64,000 nucleotides of DNA, taken from Ooceraea biroi. Taxonomy: Eukaryota > Arthropoda > Insecta > Hymenoptera > Formicidae. A program made the translations under genes and the position numbers. The stretch is taken from assembly GCF_003672135.1 (NCBI RefSeq), contig NC_039512.1:7472874-7536873 (forward strand). Direction: 5' to 3'. The notes beneath the pieces are model-generated. The model was not told the origin of the DNA and ran no database searches. It saw nothing but the letters and a program-made list of their open reading frames with translations. Below, piece by piece: positions 37,501 through 51,380 of this stretch (position 1 is its first letter; every line of letters starts with the position of its first letter).

Positions 37501-40500
37501 TACGACCCTTAGCTACCCTCTCGAGCAGTTCGTTTTAATTCTTACCAAGTTAAGGCCATCCTCAACGATCTGCATCACTTTGCACTTTGTTCAACACCAC
37601 TTTTACAGTTCAGTATCGAACATTAAAACATGCAGCAACATGAAAAACGCACCGCATCTCTCAGAGGATGATATATTATTCGTTACCTGTACCATTATTT
37701 TGCGAGAATACAAATCAAAAGTAAATTTTGTTCTATTTATATCTATAAGCTATAAATCTAAAAAGAGGATAATGTACTAGTGACTCAATAAAAACTTATT
37801 GGTCAGAATTCAACATTACAATATTATAAATAATATATTATATTGCAAATTACTATGATAAATTAATGACTGTTCACTGCATATACGTTTGATATGTAAC
37901 ATCTGTGTATACATGTAATTAAATCCTCGTTATCTTCACATTTATATTTAAGTACTCTATGTAATAATTTAGTTTTCTTTTCTAATTAATTTATTTAATT
38001 AGAACATCTCCGGGTGGAATTATTCTCTCCCGTGAATTCAATTCTCGAAAGTGTTGAGTATCATTCTGTTTTGAGACTAAAAGCCGCAGTCTGCCTGCCT
38101 ACGAAAGTCGACGAGAACCGTTCGTCGATTAATCCGTAAACACTCCAAAAAATCGACCACGAGTGGATTTCTCGCGTTTCATCACCGTCGTCCACCCACG
38201 TGCGTCTTCCTGCGAAATCCGCAATATTTCCGGAGGGTCGGCGACGGGGCGTTCTGTTTTTCGATACATCGGCAATAAACGTAACGTTCCGCCGCGTGTC
38301 TAATTGATTTGCAGCGTGTATTGGGGGGATACGAGCGGACGGGGGAGGTTGAGCGAGGGAAGGTTACAACACGGGAGCTCGTACATTGGGAGTGAGTATC
38401 CCGTACCCACCCCTTTGCATTATGGATGCACCTGATTTCACACTTGTTCGTCCGCATCGCCGAACTCGCTATAACGTCTCCATCGGTATAAACGGGCCGC
38501 AATTTACCGGCCTATTGTAAACCACCCCCTTCTCGATTCACGGGTAATAAATCGTGGCTACCGGAGACAAGTATATACGGAGAATTTATGTTTACGGTGA
38601 CCATGCGCGTATTTACCACGACCAAGGAGCAAGCCTCCCTCTATCCCAAGTCAGCAACGTGAAATCCATAGCAGCTGTCGCGACTAATCCCGATTGCAGT
38701 CTTTCACAATCTGCTCGTATCTCAGTTATTTTACTTCCTGTATTCTGCAAAATTTTACTTCCGTTGAAGACACTTCTCAAATAAATTTAAAATAAAGTAA
38801 CTGCGAAATTGGAATATATTTAATCAACAAATTTATTAATTGATGATTCTTGTTTTCTCAGATTAGTTTACATTCTTTATGTAGTTAGTGGCACTCCCTA
38901 TTAAAATATCCCTTACCTGAAGTATCATTGTACGGTTTTTAAGGGAAAAATATTCTGAGATAGAGAAATAAAGATAAATAAAATAATTTTAATTTTTTTA
39001 GCGCGAAACTTTGCAACTTGGGGGATATCTTTAACTCACCGTGTCAAAGATTTGATTCGTCGCTTAAAGGGCTCTTTCAGTATGCATGTTAGCTAAACGT
39101 TCGAAATTGCCCGTGTAACATGTGCATATATGTAATCCGTGCCACGTGTCGGTCGCGGTACACCATAGTACATAAGACGGCGCGGTGCAACGTGATGCCC
39201 CTCCTTCGTTTCTCGAGGTGTCCTTCATACGGCCGCAAATCCACTTGAGCCTTACGCCCGTTCGTTACTGATCATTCAGTGTCAATTTGTCCAGTTACCG
39301 AGATTAGAAAGCGACTTGAAAGCGATGCTAATTCGGGACCCCGCTGCTTTCTCGCCTCTCTCTCGCTCTGCTTTCTAATTTACGATTCACCCTTGCTGAC
39401 CCCCGTACTTATTGCTTTATATCCCACATTAGCATCAAGTGTATCCCTGCCAAACTTTTAAATAGCAGCATTTTTGCAATACGAAAAATAATATAAATAA
39501 AACTTCTGTTCAATTTTCCAATATTAAATATGAAGAAAAAAATGTTTACAATTTTAAAAATATATTACTTAATAGATTTTAACAATGTTTATTTAATTAT
39601 ATTGTCATTTTGCAGATTATTTTATTGTAAAAAGACCAAGAAATAGCGTTTACAGAGAATCATATAAGAATACTTAACCTAAACTGCGGGAACACAAAAG
39701 AAGAGATTACTTGATTAAGATAACAAAATAACTTGATTAAGATGTATTCTATATAGAGATGAGACTGTTTCATCTATAGATAATAACAACGCTGTTTCAT
39801 TCTATATACTATTTACATTTAATGCAATCAGCGAAAATTTATATTTGCAATATGATTAATGTAGAAGATTGCATTTCTTTTTTGTGGACAGATTGAAAAT
39901 AGCAAACATAACATGTAAATTAGAAAATAATCTAATATAAAATGATATATCTAAGATAAATGATTCTTCTTAAAAGACACACAACTATTGATATCTAACA
40001 TATTAGGAGAAATCAACAAAAGTTATCCGAATTTTCAGAATAAGCACTTCTATGCATTTCATTTTTTCCTTTTTTTCGTAATACAGATAATGTCTTTGAA
40101 AACTAATCTTTTCATGCTGCGTGATTTTTTTTCCTTGTCGCGATTTTGTCGAGAACTAGCTAACGTACGTGCGACTGACGTGCGTGCTCGAAAACGCTAA
40201 AAAGGACATCGGTGGCTTGACATATGGCTGGCGAAATTGCCGACGGGGTGGCCGTAACAATATTTACAGAAGACTCCGCCAACCCCCGGTGTTTTGTTAA
40301 GACTATGCGTGGCGCGCCACGACAGCCCCTGGGCCAAGGGTGTCACTTTACCTCGGTAATCCCCCGTAATACTCTTTAGCGATCCGCGCCGCCGAGCAAT
40401 ATTAAGTCCCTTACATCTAATTTCTATGGACTTACACCTTTTGCTCTCTAGACGATTAGTATTTTGATTGTGGCCCTGTGCTACGCGAGAACAGCGTCTT

Positions 40501-42000
40501 TGTTGGCACTTTTCGATTCACGATTACCTCAAAGTCGTGAACCATGAGGTAGAAGTAATCGCGCGATTCTCGCGGAATTACATTCAGGGTAAAATTTCCA
40601 TTACATTACCAAGTCGCGGGTAATTGAAATTTTCCACGGGAAAAGAGCGCGCATCGTCTGAAGGACGGAAAACTTGCAGGATGTTACGAAGACATGCTGT
40701 CTTCTATTCAGAGAACTGTTACATTCGTTTCTCGTTAACGCTTTGGACGTCAATTGGAGGGTAAAATCCTGGAATCGCTTCTCTTCGCGTTTGAAGTTAA
40801 ACTACGAGGACTTTATGGAGTAATTTGTATTCGAGTTTTGCGAAAATGGAAAGCGTTGCCCTTTGTCTACTGTGAGAATTTCTACAATAAATACGTTGAC
40901 GATTAACTTCCAGATTAAAATGTACTTATGGGAAGATAAATTATGCATGTACTATTCAAAAGCTATATCGCATTTTGGTATTGTTGTACTTCAAATTTTA
41001 TGTTACTGTCAAGCATGTTACGATGCACGTTTCATAACGATAATATACAAAAACTTAGCTTTTATTTATATAGTATGTTAAAATCAGCTTGCAATTATAG
41101 AGAAAAAGATGGCGGGCACTTCTAATTTTATCATACAAAAAAGACACAAGTTAGTGAGAATGGAATGGAATAACGTACAGATGAAATATCATTTCGCGAA
41201 CAGCGATTTTCATTGGCGAATGTATGCCCAGCGGAATCGCATGTAATCGGCACACGCGCATGCGGTACGCACGCACGAAAATTGGGGTCGTGCCGTGCGT
41301 GCTCGCCTCGCGAAGCGCAGCTCTGAAGGGTGCGCAATACGTATTTGTCTTTGAGCTCGGCAATCACGTCGGGGTGGTCCAAGCCCACCCGTCTCGGGAT
41401 TAGCGAGATCATAATCAGCCAATCACTGGCGGGGTGGCAAATATCCTGGCGAGGTGTCAAATGTCAGCTCCTGCGGGACCGAGGGATCTGAATTGATTTC
41501 CTTCACGGTCACACACGGCACGTATGAAATTCTACAAGAGAATATGACTCTAATGAGATTTAAGTTTTTGGAAGCAACCCGGATTAAATTTTATCGAATG
41601 GTTTGATCTCTTGTGGACGGATTACTAGATAACGGTTTGCGAATATATTTGAAATATGTAACTAACACGATTATGATAAAAGAACTAGCTAAATTTATAC
41701 TAAGCTAATCATGTGATTATTATGAAGTGTGATTAATGATTATTTATAAAATGACCAATGTGATGTATGATTAAACATAAGATTCGCGCTCTTCTTCTGA
41801 ATATTTTTTAATCATTATTCTATTACATACCATAAAATTATATGATGTTAATAAACATGAGCCATTGGCAGAGATTAATTTGTGTCCAAATTTCTGAAGA
41901 AATTACATGTTATAAACAAAATCTCCACCTAAAGTTGACTGTGTCCTCTCGGTAAAAAATTTTTATGAAGTCAAAGAATTTAAAAACTTTCATAGATATA
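34500..42000. other. Intergenic desert, alternating GC-rich and AT-rich blocks
   Basis: GC/CpG-rich islands at about 34540-34830, 35280-35780, 38030-38560, 39010-39420, 40200-40800 and 41200-41470 alternate with very AT-rich stretches. The stretch 35450-35620 is purine-rich. Open frames here (for example 35227-35523 +, 38182-38502 -, 41131-41460 -) follow GC content and overlap on both strands, as chance frames do. No gene, tRNA or transposon terminus was recognised. Regulatory use of the islands is inference. Confidence 0.5.
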
Positions 42001-42630
42001 TCAGCCATCAATAAAATGTATTTAATTGCATATACATATATGTATGTTTCATTTAAATCATGTTAAAGATAAGAATGCATAATTCCTCTACATGCGAATC
42101 GTTTTATTTTAAAAACGCAAACTTTATCCGAGAAACTAGAGGCATTTCACGTACTGCTTCACCGGAAGAGATAATTCCGCAGATACTAATTGCTCGTGAA
42201 TCCAAACTAGCGAATCGGTCGTTCAACGTCAATCTTCTCTCGCGTTTCAGACCAGAGAGGAGAACGACCACAACCTTTCCACGAATTATGTTTCCGTCCG
42301 TAGAAGTGGAAAAAGCGAGTTTAAGGTGAAGAGCGGGCTGATCGGTGGTGCAGCGAATGCAACGCGGGCGAGGGCCTGCGTTACCGCTGTCGGCGGCGGT
42401 GGAGAAAGAGAGACAAAGGGGAAAAAATTAGATCAGTCATTAAGCGGAGAACGATTTAATGAAGATGACCTCATACGCTCCGCGGCGGAGTTGTACGGTC
42501 GTCTAAGCGGATTCTCACGTCAATCGCTGGCCGCGAGTCAAGTGGCGAGAATTGTCGGCAATTGTTTCCGAAATCCCGCGCAGATGCGCTCGCGCTCTCG
42601 ACTCTGCCGCGCGCGAATGCTCTCGACTGC

Positions 42631-42670
42631 GAATATATATATCTATGTGTGTGTGTGTATGTGTGTGTGT
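42631..42670. repeat. (AT)n/(GT)n microsatellite
   Basis: A short ATATAT run passes into two GT runs separated by a single TATG interruption, all alternating pyrimidine and purine. It is a simple-sequence repeat inside a GC-rich block. Confidence 0.9.
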
Positions 42671-44532
42671 TGCGCGAAAGAGGCGAGGGTGGAGTGGCGG
42701 GAGCGCCGCGCCGATCCTGATGTGTGAATCACTCGGCACAATTACGGCAATTACCGGACCGGTCGCAAGTCAGCACACTATCCGCGTACGCGACCACTTC
42801 GTCGTTTCCCACGCCCTCTTCCATTCACGCTTCGCGCAAATCTTGCGACGACTTTTCTCCGTGCGTTACGACTAACGTATCTGCGAGCGACCGACAGAGA
42901 AGAGAGCAACTGCCGCGGTTTCGATATAGGCGATCTGAAATTCACCGGCAATTCTGCCTCGCAAAAGTTACTGCTAACGGATTGAAAAGCTCAGTTAAGA
43001 TTTTCCATTCTAATCATGAGTCAAGCGGTTTAGAATCTGTTATGATATTTCTTTTCCAAGAGGCTCAGATTTAATTGCCATAATAGCAATAACAGCTCGA
43101 ACAACAACGTCAAATAATTGTCTCTTAACGTTTTGTATTTTTGAAGTCTTTTAATATAATAATCGAATACAAAAATATTAATTACATTATTATATTACAA
43201 ATTCCGGAAGTATTCAGTAAAGAAATTTTTCGAAAAAAATTTCAGGGAGTTTCAATGGCTTATTGCACAAAAGTCCGACTCTTTGATGATAGAGCTATCG
43301 CATATTAATTATCGAAGAAGAAGGAGGATCCAAATATCTTTACAAAGCAGCTTCACGAATTAGCAGATTATTTTTGACGCACGTTCAAGTAAAGTTGCCA
43401 GCGAGGGTGAATTTCCGCGTCCGGTCATCAGCGCGGCAGCGCTGAGTACGACAGTAAAAGCGTTGTCGGAGTAAAGCGTAGTTATGGATAGGTCCGGGGC
43501 CGAAAGCGCTATTGCGGCGAACCACCGTGAAATATCCGCGCGGCACGGTGCGCCTCGCAAGAGGGTTGATAAGGCTATCGCGCACATCGCCCCGCGCGTT
43601 TAGCATACATTTGAATAATGGGCAGGCCGGTAATCCTTTAAACCGGTGTGCTCTCGTCCCGTAACTAGGTATCCTTTCATCTCTCCGCTTCGAGCTCGTC
43701 CGAGATCATCCCCCTCGTCTCGCCGTCCTCACCCATCCACTCCCTCCGGGGGCTGACTGGCGGGGCTCGTTCTCCACCTCCAGCCACCATCCGTCCACCC
43801 GCTCTCACCCCTCGTGCCGACGTTTAAAGATATTTCGTTAAAATAACAGTCTCGGCTCAAGTCTGCATTCTCCCCCTTCTCGTTTCCCTTCTTGCCGCGC
43901 CGTGCCTTGTCGGGCCGGATGGCCGCGGGATGGCAGATAGGGGGGCGGCATTTGCAATGCAGAGGTTAAATGGCTGCGGGGCTTGGTCTCTCGGATGGTC
44001 CAGGAACCGGGGTTGAGGCCGAGAGGGTGGAGGGATTCAGCGCCGCGCAGCACCACACTGCACAGACTCGATTGGTTTTTTACTTGCCGCTCTCTGGTGG
44101 TCCTTTCGCCCCCGCCGTTCTCTCGCCCTCTTCGTCCTACCTACGGTGCTTTCGCTTCCTTGCAGTGCAATCCCGCGCTCTTTGGATCCGGCATCTCTCT
44201 TCCTCTCTCTTTTTCCCACTTGTTCCGTGCGTTCCTCCTCGCAATCCTCCGTCCTTTACCAGTTCATCGGGCGAGCTGCTCCCAGAACAAAATGTAAGAG
44301 GAAAAAGAGGAACCGGGGGTAGGCGCCGACGAGAAAACCGGGGAGGACGAGGGGACGAGCGAGATTAAACATTTATTTAAATGGCAGCCGTTTCTGAACG
44401 CGACTAGTACGCACACCGCCGCGCGGTACATGCAGGCATTTAAACGCGCTCGTTGCGTGTGTGCGCGTGGGTACATGCGCGTGCGCGCCCACGCAGAAGA
44501 ACGCGGGGGTTAATCGTGCAGGTGGACGATTC

Positions 44533-44582
44533 CGCATACATGTGCGCGCGCGCGCGCGCGCGTGTGTGTATGTGCGCACACG
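44533..44582. repeat. 50-nt perfect alternating purine-pyrimidine tract, (CG)n/(TG)n
   Basis: From CGCATACATG through a run of CG dinucleotides to TGTGTGTATGTGCGCACACG, every step alternates pyrimidine and purine for 50 bases. About 18 consecutive bases are pure CG. Such sequence is the classic substrate for left-handed Z-DNA under negative supercoiling. A second, less regular alternating stretch lies just upstream at 44449-44490. Confidence 0.92.
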
Positions 44583-47500
44583 AGCGTGGATGTTGCGTAT
44601 ATACGCGAGAAAGGTAGGAGATTAGTCTGGTGGTTTTCAATCCCATTTTCATCGCGCTCCCACCGCCGGGGGTGGCGATATTGTTGGAGTCTCGCGGCCG
44701 CCCCCGCACGCCACCAACGAGCTCGCATATGATAAGAGGATAAATCAAAGGTGAAGGGTGGTGGCTACATTGCGGGGGTGTGCCGGAATTCACGGGTGTG
44801 CTCTGCTCGTTGCTGGAATTGCGATCTCGTTGTGTTTTATACCTGCAATGTTTTATTATCATTTTGATCACGCGACTAATCGTATCAGGATACCTCAAGA
44901 GAGCGATGAAATACACACGGTGAACATCATTATTTACGATCACGTATTAAATGTACGGGCGTTAGAAAGGCGTTAAAAAATAGAATATATTAATAATCAG
45001 TTATTACATTATCAGTTGCTACTTAATAATTATTATTTATAGTTCGTATTTGATTATTTTTCACGTCTTTGTTAAATTCTCTATATAATTCTCTATATAT
45101 AAGATGTATTGATCTCGTTAAAATAATTTGCTACTACGTTTTCATATTGGATCACAGTTTCACGGCATTGTAACCGATAATTAAATGAGCTATGGAAATC
45201 GCTGCCGCGAGCGGTTAAGTCCGCGCATAAATCTTTACTACTACTATCCTAGCGCATGAGCTCATCGCTGTGATCAATGAGTTGGTGTCATCAGATCCTG
45301 TTTATCATGGAATCAGTAGTCCGCATCACTCTGGAACTGGCTTAGTTGGAAATTACGCCATCGTTTAATTAACGTCGACGAGTATACAGAATCAGATTTT
45401 ACTTGATTATTCTCAAAATTCCTTGCTTTTGCCAAAGTTGTCTCTCGCATATAATACATAAATTAATTTCTTATCATGATATGTAAAAATTAATATATTA
45501 GAATAAAAAACATTTTATTTATACATAAATTTATAAACATATATTTATACATTAAAATGATGAATAATAAATGAATAACAATTATCATTTCCGTTATTTA
45601 GTTGTTAATGATACAATATTATATTGCAAAGTAATTTTTTTATAATTATATAGTGAACCCTGCATGCGTTATAAACAAATCACATGTACTTATTTCTGAT
45701 GTTACATGTACACACATTCTTATTTTCAATAAACTTTCATCATCTACCAATTACGCGCGACAAATTACTTAACTCATCATCGTTAAGCAATCATTCCTTA
45801 TCAGCGCGGTACATACCTCCGGCGACGCAAATAATTAACCTGAACCTTGACGGGCGAACTCATTCCGCGACGGCAATTTCGTACCGCACCTATCCGTAAT
45901 TACCGCGCGCTCGCGAACGTAATTAATACCTCCTCACGTGGGATCATTAAATCGCGCCCGATATACTCAACGGTCGCGGCCATCGCCTAATTAGTCACCG
46001 TAACGCGCTTACGTACGATCAGATTTTAAACAATTAGCCGTTCGGACATGCACGTACTCATCCAACACAGACACACACCCATCCACCCTCTCCAGGGAGC
46101 GGTCGCGCCCATCTCCTCGACTCCTACCAGCGATCCCAGGAGACGCGCGTGACTCTCTCCACGTGGACTTAATACGCCCCGCATGCACCACGTGCCCCGG
46201 TGGTGCCGACGACGGTGCTTTATGCGCCCTTCCCTCTCCTTTCCCTCCGTTCAGTCCAGCGCTACCGTTACACCCCCGGCAACGAGGTCTCCGAAGGCTA
46301 TGCTTACGTATACGGAACAAATACCCTTGGACGAACTGCCTGTGAACACGCCAGTGCCAAGCTGGTCCAATTCGATTCAATTCTGCCGCTTGTCTTCTCC
46401 TTCTCCGCCGCTACAGTTTTCGCCCTCGCTCCCCCTTTTTTTCAGTCTCTCTATCTCCCGACCTGCACGATCCAGTTAGTCCCCGGAGGACGATAGATCC
46501 TCGGTTGACTTCGCTTGGGGCAGTTTCTCTCAATTCTACCTACGGCTTCTCCTTTTTCTTTCTTCCTTTCCTGCTTTTCTTTTTTTTTAGCGAGGAAAGG
46601 GTCGATCATCTTCGACTTGATATCGGAACGCGAAGCGTGATTATTTTGAGCGACCGGATTCGTCGAGAGCCCAAATCAGCGCTACTTGTTATTTAAATCA
46701 TTTTAATTTCGGATATGAGTATTTTTCAAGTGAATATGGATATTTTACAAGAATATACTTAATTACAGTCGTCATAAAAACTGCAAAATAATTTTTCCAC
46801 TGTTGTATGCACTAGCAGATGTCATAAATTCTAAGCGTTTTTATGCAGCAATAAACTGTTGTATGTGTATATGTTACGCATTTCCATTTTATTTTTTATG
46901 TCAAATATATCTCACAGTTCACGTTCGTGTGTACTTTATGGATGTATTCCAATTAATAATACTCCCCCATCAGTTTATTGAAAAAGAGGAGGGCCGGGCG
47001 CGGCAAGATTTTCGTAATTGCGGGAAAAACGTCGGCCGATTACGAATTTACGAATTCGTGTCGGTCCGATGTAACGAATTGCACGTAGACACGGGAGGCG
47101 CGGGCGCATGCACATCACCGATAATTCAATTGCGCCGGGGAACGCTCCGGACGCAATTGTCTGCGGGCCCGCGTGCAGCTCGAAGCGTGTTTCAGCGGGG
47201 TATAACCGATGACCGGTCCCCATCAATCCTTTCGGCAACATAGCTCGTAGGAAGCTTGCACGCGGGAGCGCGTATTTCTGCCCCGTGCCGGTATCCGTCG
47301 GTTTGTGTGTTCACCATCCAACTGGGTCCCCGGTGTCTCGTACATCCTGGTCAGTTAATAACCGTGGTCAGGACCCGCGATCCACAGCGTCCGTTGCTGA
47401 CCACCGTGTCTGCTGGTTGGGTTTTCGGCCGAATTATGGAAACGTTGCCGTTATGCGATGCGGTGGCCGATGGATGCCCGCGGTACCCCCGGGCGTCTCG

Positions 47501-47999
47501 TTCCTCGTTTTAATTAAGCGCCTTGCCCAAGCAAGATATCGCCCGCTCTCGTTTGCCGGAGTATCCCTGGGTTTGCGCGTGTCTCGAGCTTACCATCACG
47601 TCGGATTCCAAAGTCGAAAAGCGCCAGGAAGAAGCGCCGCGCCGGCGAGGAAAGAAGATCTCGCTTTTACTCGAGCTTTTCCGAACTTTTTGTTTCCTTC
47701 ATTTTCTCAGTAGTCGGCTATTTAGTGGTGAATTTTGTAATTTTATTGTAATTTTATTGTAATTTAATTTTAGTTACAGATTACAAAAGAATCATTATTA
47801 ATAAGGATCTTTCGTGTGTCTTCTTCTGTAAATTATATATTGTGATTATAAATTGTGAAATTACGATAATACAAATTTAGGATTGTTGCATAAATAAATT
47901 TGTGTAACATTTTATCATACGATGTATCCACTTACAATTATTCATAATTTGTCGTAAATGAAATACTTTTGTGAATTACAAACGTTGATTTACAATATT

Positions 48000-50900
48000 T
48001 TTATTATCTATTGATGTATATCAGAAGAAAACAAGTCGATATAAAAGCAAAGAGGAAAACCAGAGAGACGGTATATTTTTGAACATGACAGAACTTTTTC
48101 CTCCAGCGAGCAACAGCGTTCGTGAGTTTTAAACGAAGATTTCAAGTGGATCTATTGTCCCGTCCATTCTTTGCTCGGCGAACGTATGTCAGTGGATGTA
48201 TGTCTGCTTTCTTATACTCCTTGGAGCACGCTCCAATTTGTGGCCCCAGACATGTCTGTTTTACGAGCGTACATACATCCGCAGCCTAGTCGGTCCGCCA
48301 CGTTGTTTGCGCATATTTCTGCGCAGTGTGCATTAGATACTTTCGAAAGTTGCGTTATGGTAATTTCCGTTTGCAAATGTATAATATTCAAGAAGAAAGA
48401 ATGATATTTACTTCTTTTTATTTATTATATATTATTATATTACAATATCGAGTTAATCGAAGGAAAGATATTTTAAAAAACTTACACAAAATGTTTCTGT
48501 CAACAATGACGCACATAACCGTAGCATGAAAATTGAGTTCGCGATTGAGCTCCAAAAAATGTCATTATCTCGTTTGGTAATTTGGCAATTGTGCATCGCA
48601 TACTCATACAAGTACATCAATTTGAAATTATTATCATTTCACATGGAACGACCATCGGAAAATTTGTTTCTGCCATTCAATTAATCGATCATTTCTAGTT
48701 CCAATCAATGGTGTAGACAAACAGGAGGCTCGTCATTTGGTTACGAAACGCGTCACCTTTTTCGGCCGTATGGATCACGCGGCAATTTTTAATTTTAATC
48801 AAGCGCGAGCGCAAATTCACGAGCAAAGTGGATTTTCGTGCAGTAACGCGCGGCCGGGTGCCAACGAGTAATTTACGAATCTGGATGATTACTCGCGGGA
48901 ACAGATGAAGGGGAGGGTACGTGTGAATCGCTCGGCGTCGTCATAAAAACGGTCGCGTTCAACTAATTTAAACGGAATTGCTGGAATAAACGGAACTGCA
49001 TGCATCCCGTATGTCCGTCCGTTTGCGTCGCTCCAGATGTTTCGTAAATGAATCCCGTCACAACGCGTAGTTCGTCATATCCAAGGCTCCGCTGCTAATT
49101 ACTTTGAGCCCCGGCGAATGGGAATTTGTAATGGACGGACGTGGACCCTTATGAAAATATTATGGTCAGTCGCACCACTCTTCTTCTGTGAATTTTTGTG
49201 GGATATTGTGGAAGTCATTTTGCGTAATGCGTGAGAATTGGACGTCCCCACTGTATGGAAAGCTCTTGTGGACAAATTTTCAAGTGAAACCCAAGTCGTT
49301 CATGCTTGATCGTGGATGAACGTGAGCGGGGAACGGTTTGAGAAGAGAATTGGCAGAGATCGTATCCAAGATAATCTGGAATTATCAAATACTCCTGTCC
49401 CGATCACCTTTAAAAAACAACGCTTTATAGATCTGACTTTTCCGTTCTTTCACTTTAAAACATTGATATTATCTCCTGATTCCTGTAAGATAAAAAAAAT
49501 TAATTAAAATACAGAAACAGAACAAATATCGTTTAAAGATATATAAAAGAGTAGTAAACTTGAAATATTCTGTAAACGATGTGCATTATATACATGCATT
49601 ATCTGTTGTAAAATTTGAAAATTAACCAAACTTTAGTATTACAATTCGGGTGTAATTAAATAATTATATAAGTGTTAATATTTACTCAGAAAACTTTTCT
49701 GAAACTATTCTTCACAGCTACATTATTTGCAGTACTATTTGCTTACTCTTTACGTGCATTTACTTTATAAGCCGGTGATATCTTATTCTATGAGCATTTT
49801 CATATCCTGTTTTGCTAATTTAAAGCATTCCCTTTTGTCTCGCAGGAAGTAAAGATGGGATAGTTTTTTGAGTGCTACGTGGCGGTTTAGTGTGATAAAT
49901 AATATCTGTACCCTCTGACGCTCTTCATATTGCTACTTTTCGTTGAAAAACTAAATGCGCCGCAAATTATTATCCAGAAGGAGGGCTCCGCTTTCCTCGT
50001 TCTCCCTCCTTTTTATCTCTTGTCGTTTGAGGGGGTGGGCCCCGCGAACGCAAGGAAAAAAAGTAGCGCGTTAGAACCGCGGATGATAATAATAAGGCTG
50101 GTAATTCGCAGTTTGACGAGCCCTCGCGAGCAGTCCGACCTCACTTTTCGAGTTTGCTTTATCGTCTCCCGGATGTCTCCCCAGCGTACTCCCGAGATAT
50201 CCAATTAAAAAGCAAGCACCTGGACAGCGAGGGTGGAAAGACATCGAGTTAAGTTAAGGAGCTGCGAAAAAAAAGAAACCCGCACAACGATTATCAGGAG
50301 AACTTTTCGTAAGGTCTTCGAGAGCGGTTGCATCTTTTCTAAAAAACAAATTTTTTCACATGCATAATAATATTTATATACATATATATTTTTTAGCTTT
50401 ACCTTAGCTTTTATAAACTATATTATTATAAAGTAGTTTCTTAAATAAAATTTCTTATTTACGATATCAATAATTTTATCTTTTCATTACTTACAGTTTT
50501 TATTCTATATCTATATTTCATTTACGTCATGAAACATTTTTTCGTATATATTTTTTGATTGTTTTTTTTAAATATCTGTACGTTGCAACTCCTTGAATCG
50601 AAAATGTATTCAATGCAAACTTTTATCCCACGTAATCATGACACTCTCTCGTCTCATCTCATCTAAAATTGTATTACAATGCTGTGGAATATGGTGGCAA
50701 TGTGGATCCATGCCATCTGGATAACTTCTTGATTATCTTTCTCGAGAGCTTGCTGACGTTGAAGGTCTCAATATCGAAATTTAGCTTCGAAGTACTCGAA
50801 GGACCAATATGATTCACCACAATGGCGATGAAAAATTCAGAGGATCTCTATGAACGTAACTATCGGCTGGCCTTAAGAGGCTCGTTATTTATCCGTGCTG

Positions 50901-51380
50901 CTGTCCGTCGGATCTGGAATCCGGCTAGTTACAATCTCTGCTGGTTTCCAGAACGTCTCTACTAAAATAATGTTATATTATCGGGCGACGGGGTGCCACC
51001 TGAGCCGTTAAAAGCTTTGGTCCCGACGCGGCCATAACGCAACCTAGAGATTCGAGATTTACTTCGCGTGTAAAATTGCCGACCCTTGCCAATTCACTTG
51101 GATTTTTTGACGTTTTGTTTTCCTGATTTTGAAGAATGCCGACGATCATCTTCCATCATTATAAATGACACAATCACATAGTAAATTGGAAACTTAAATC
51201 TTGATTTGCGGAAAAAATGCATGTTATACATACCATTTCAGATTAAATATTATTCTGTCGAGTCTCTGAAATCTTCATTTTCGTCGCGTTTCGCGTCGTG
51301 TCAATGAATCCGATTGATCACAGATCAATGGGTCGTTGCCGCGACACGATCGACTAATCTCGAGGGTCAAACGATGCCGG
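48000..51380. other. Intergenic, no gene supported
   Basis: Mostly AT-rich with moderate GC patches at 48720-49150, 49960-50270 and 50690-51070. The 92-codon frame at 49930-50208 and its opposite-strand shadow are not supported. Nothing else recognised. Confidence 0.5.

Larger units (their letters stand above)
42000..48000. other. Intergenic desert with the strongest CpG-rich blocks and simple repeats
   Basis: Strongly GC-rich intervals lie at about 42180-42930, 43400-44760, 45780-46680 and 46990-47680. They contain a GT repeat near 42645 and an alternating CG/TG tract at 44533-44582. Many overlapping frames of 60-167 codons occur on both strands, but none shows a domain or consistent splice context. 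No coding gene is supported; the blocks resemble CpG-rich regulatory sequence. Confidence 0.5.

Noticed and set aside
43970..44943. Several frames of 70-167 codons on both strands
   Set aside because: All overlap the CpG-rich and CG/TG-repeat block; repeated Ala/Arg/His text comes from the simple repeat.
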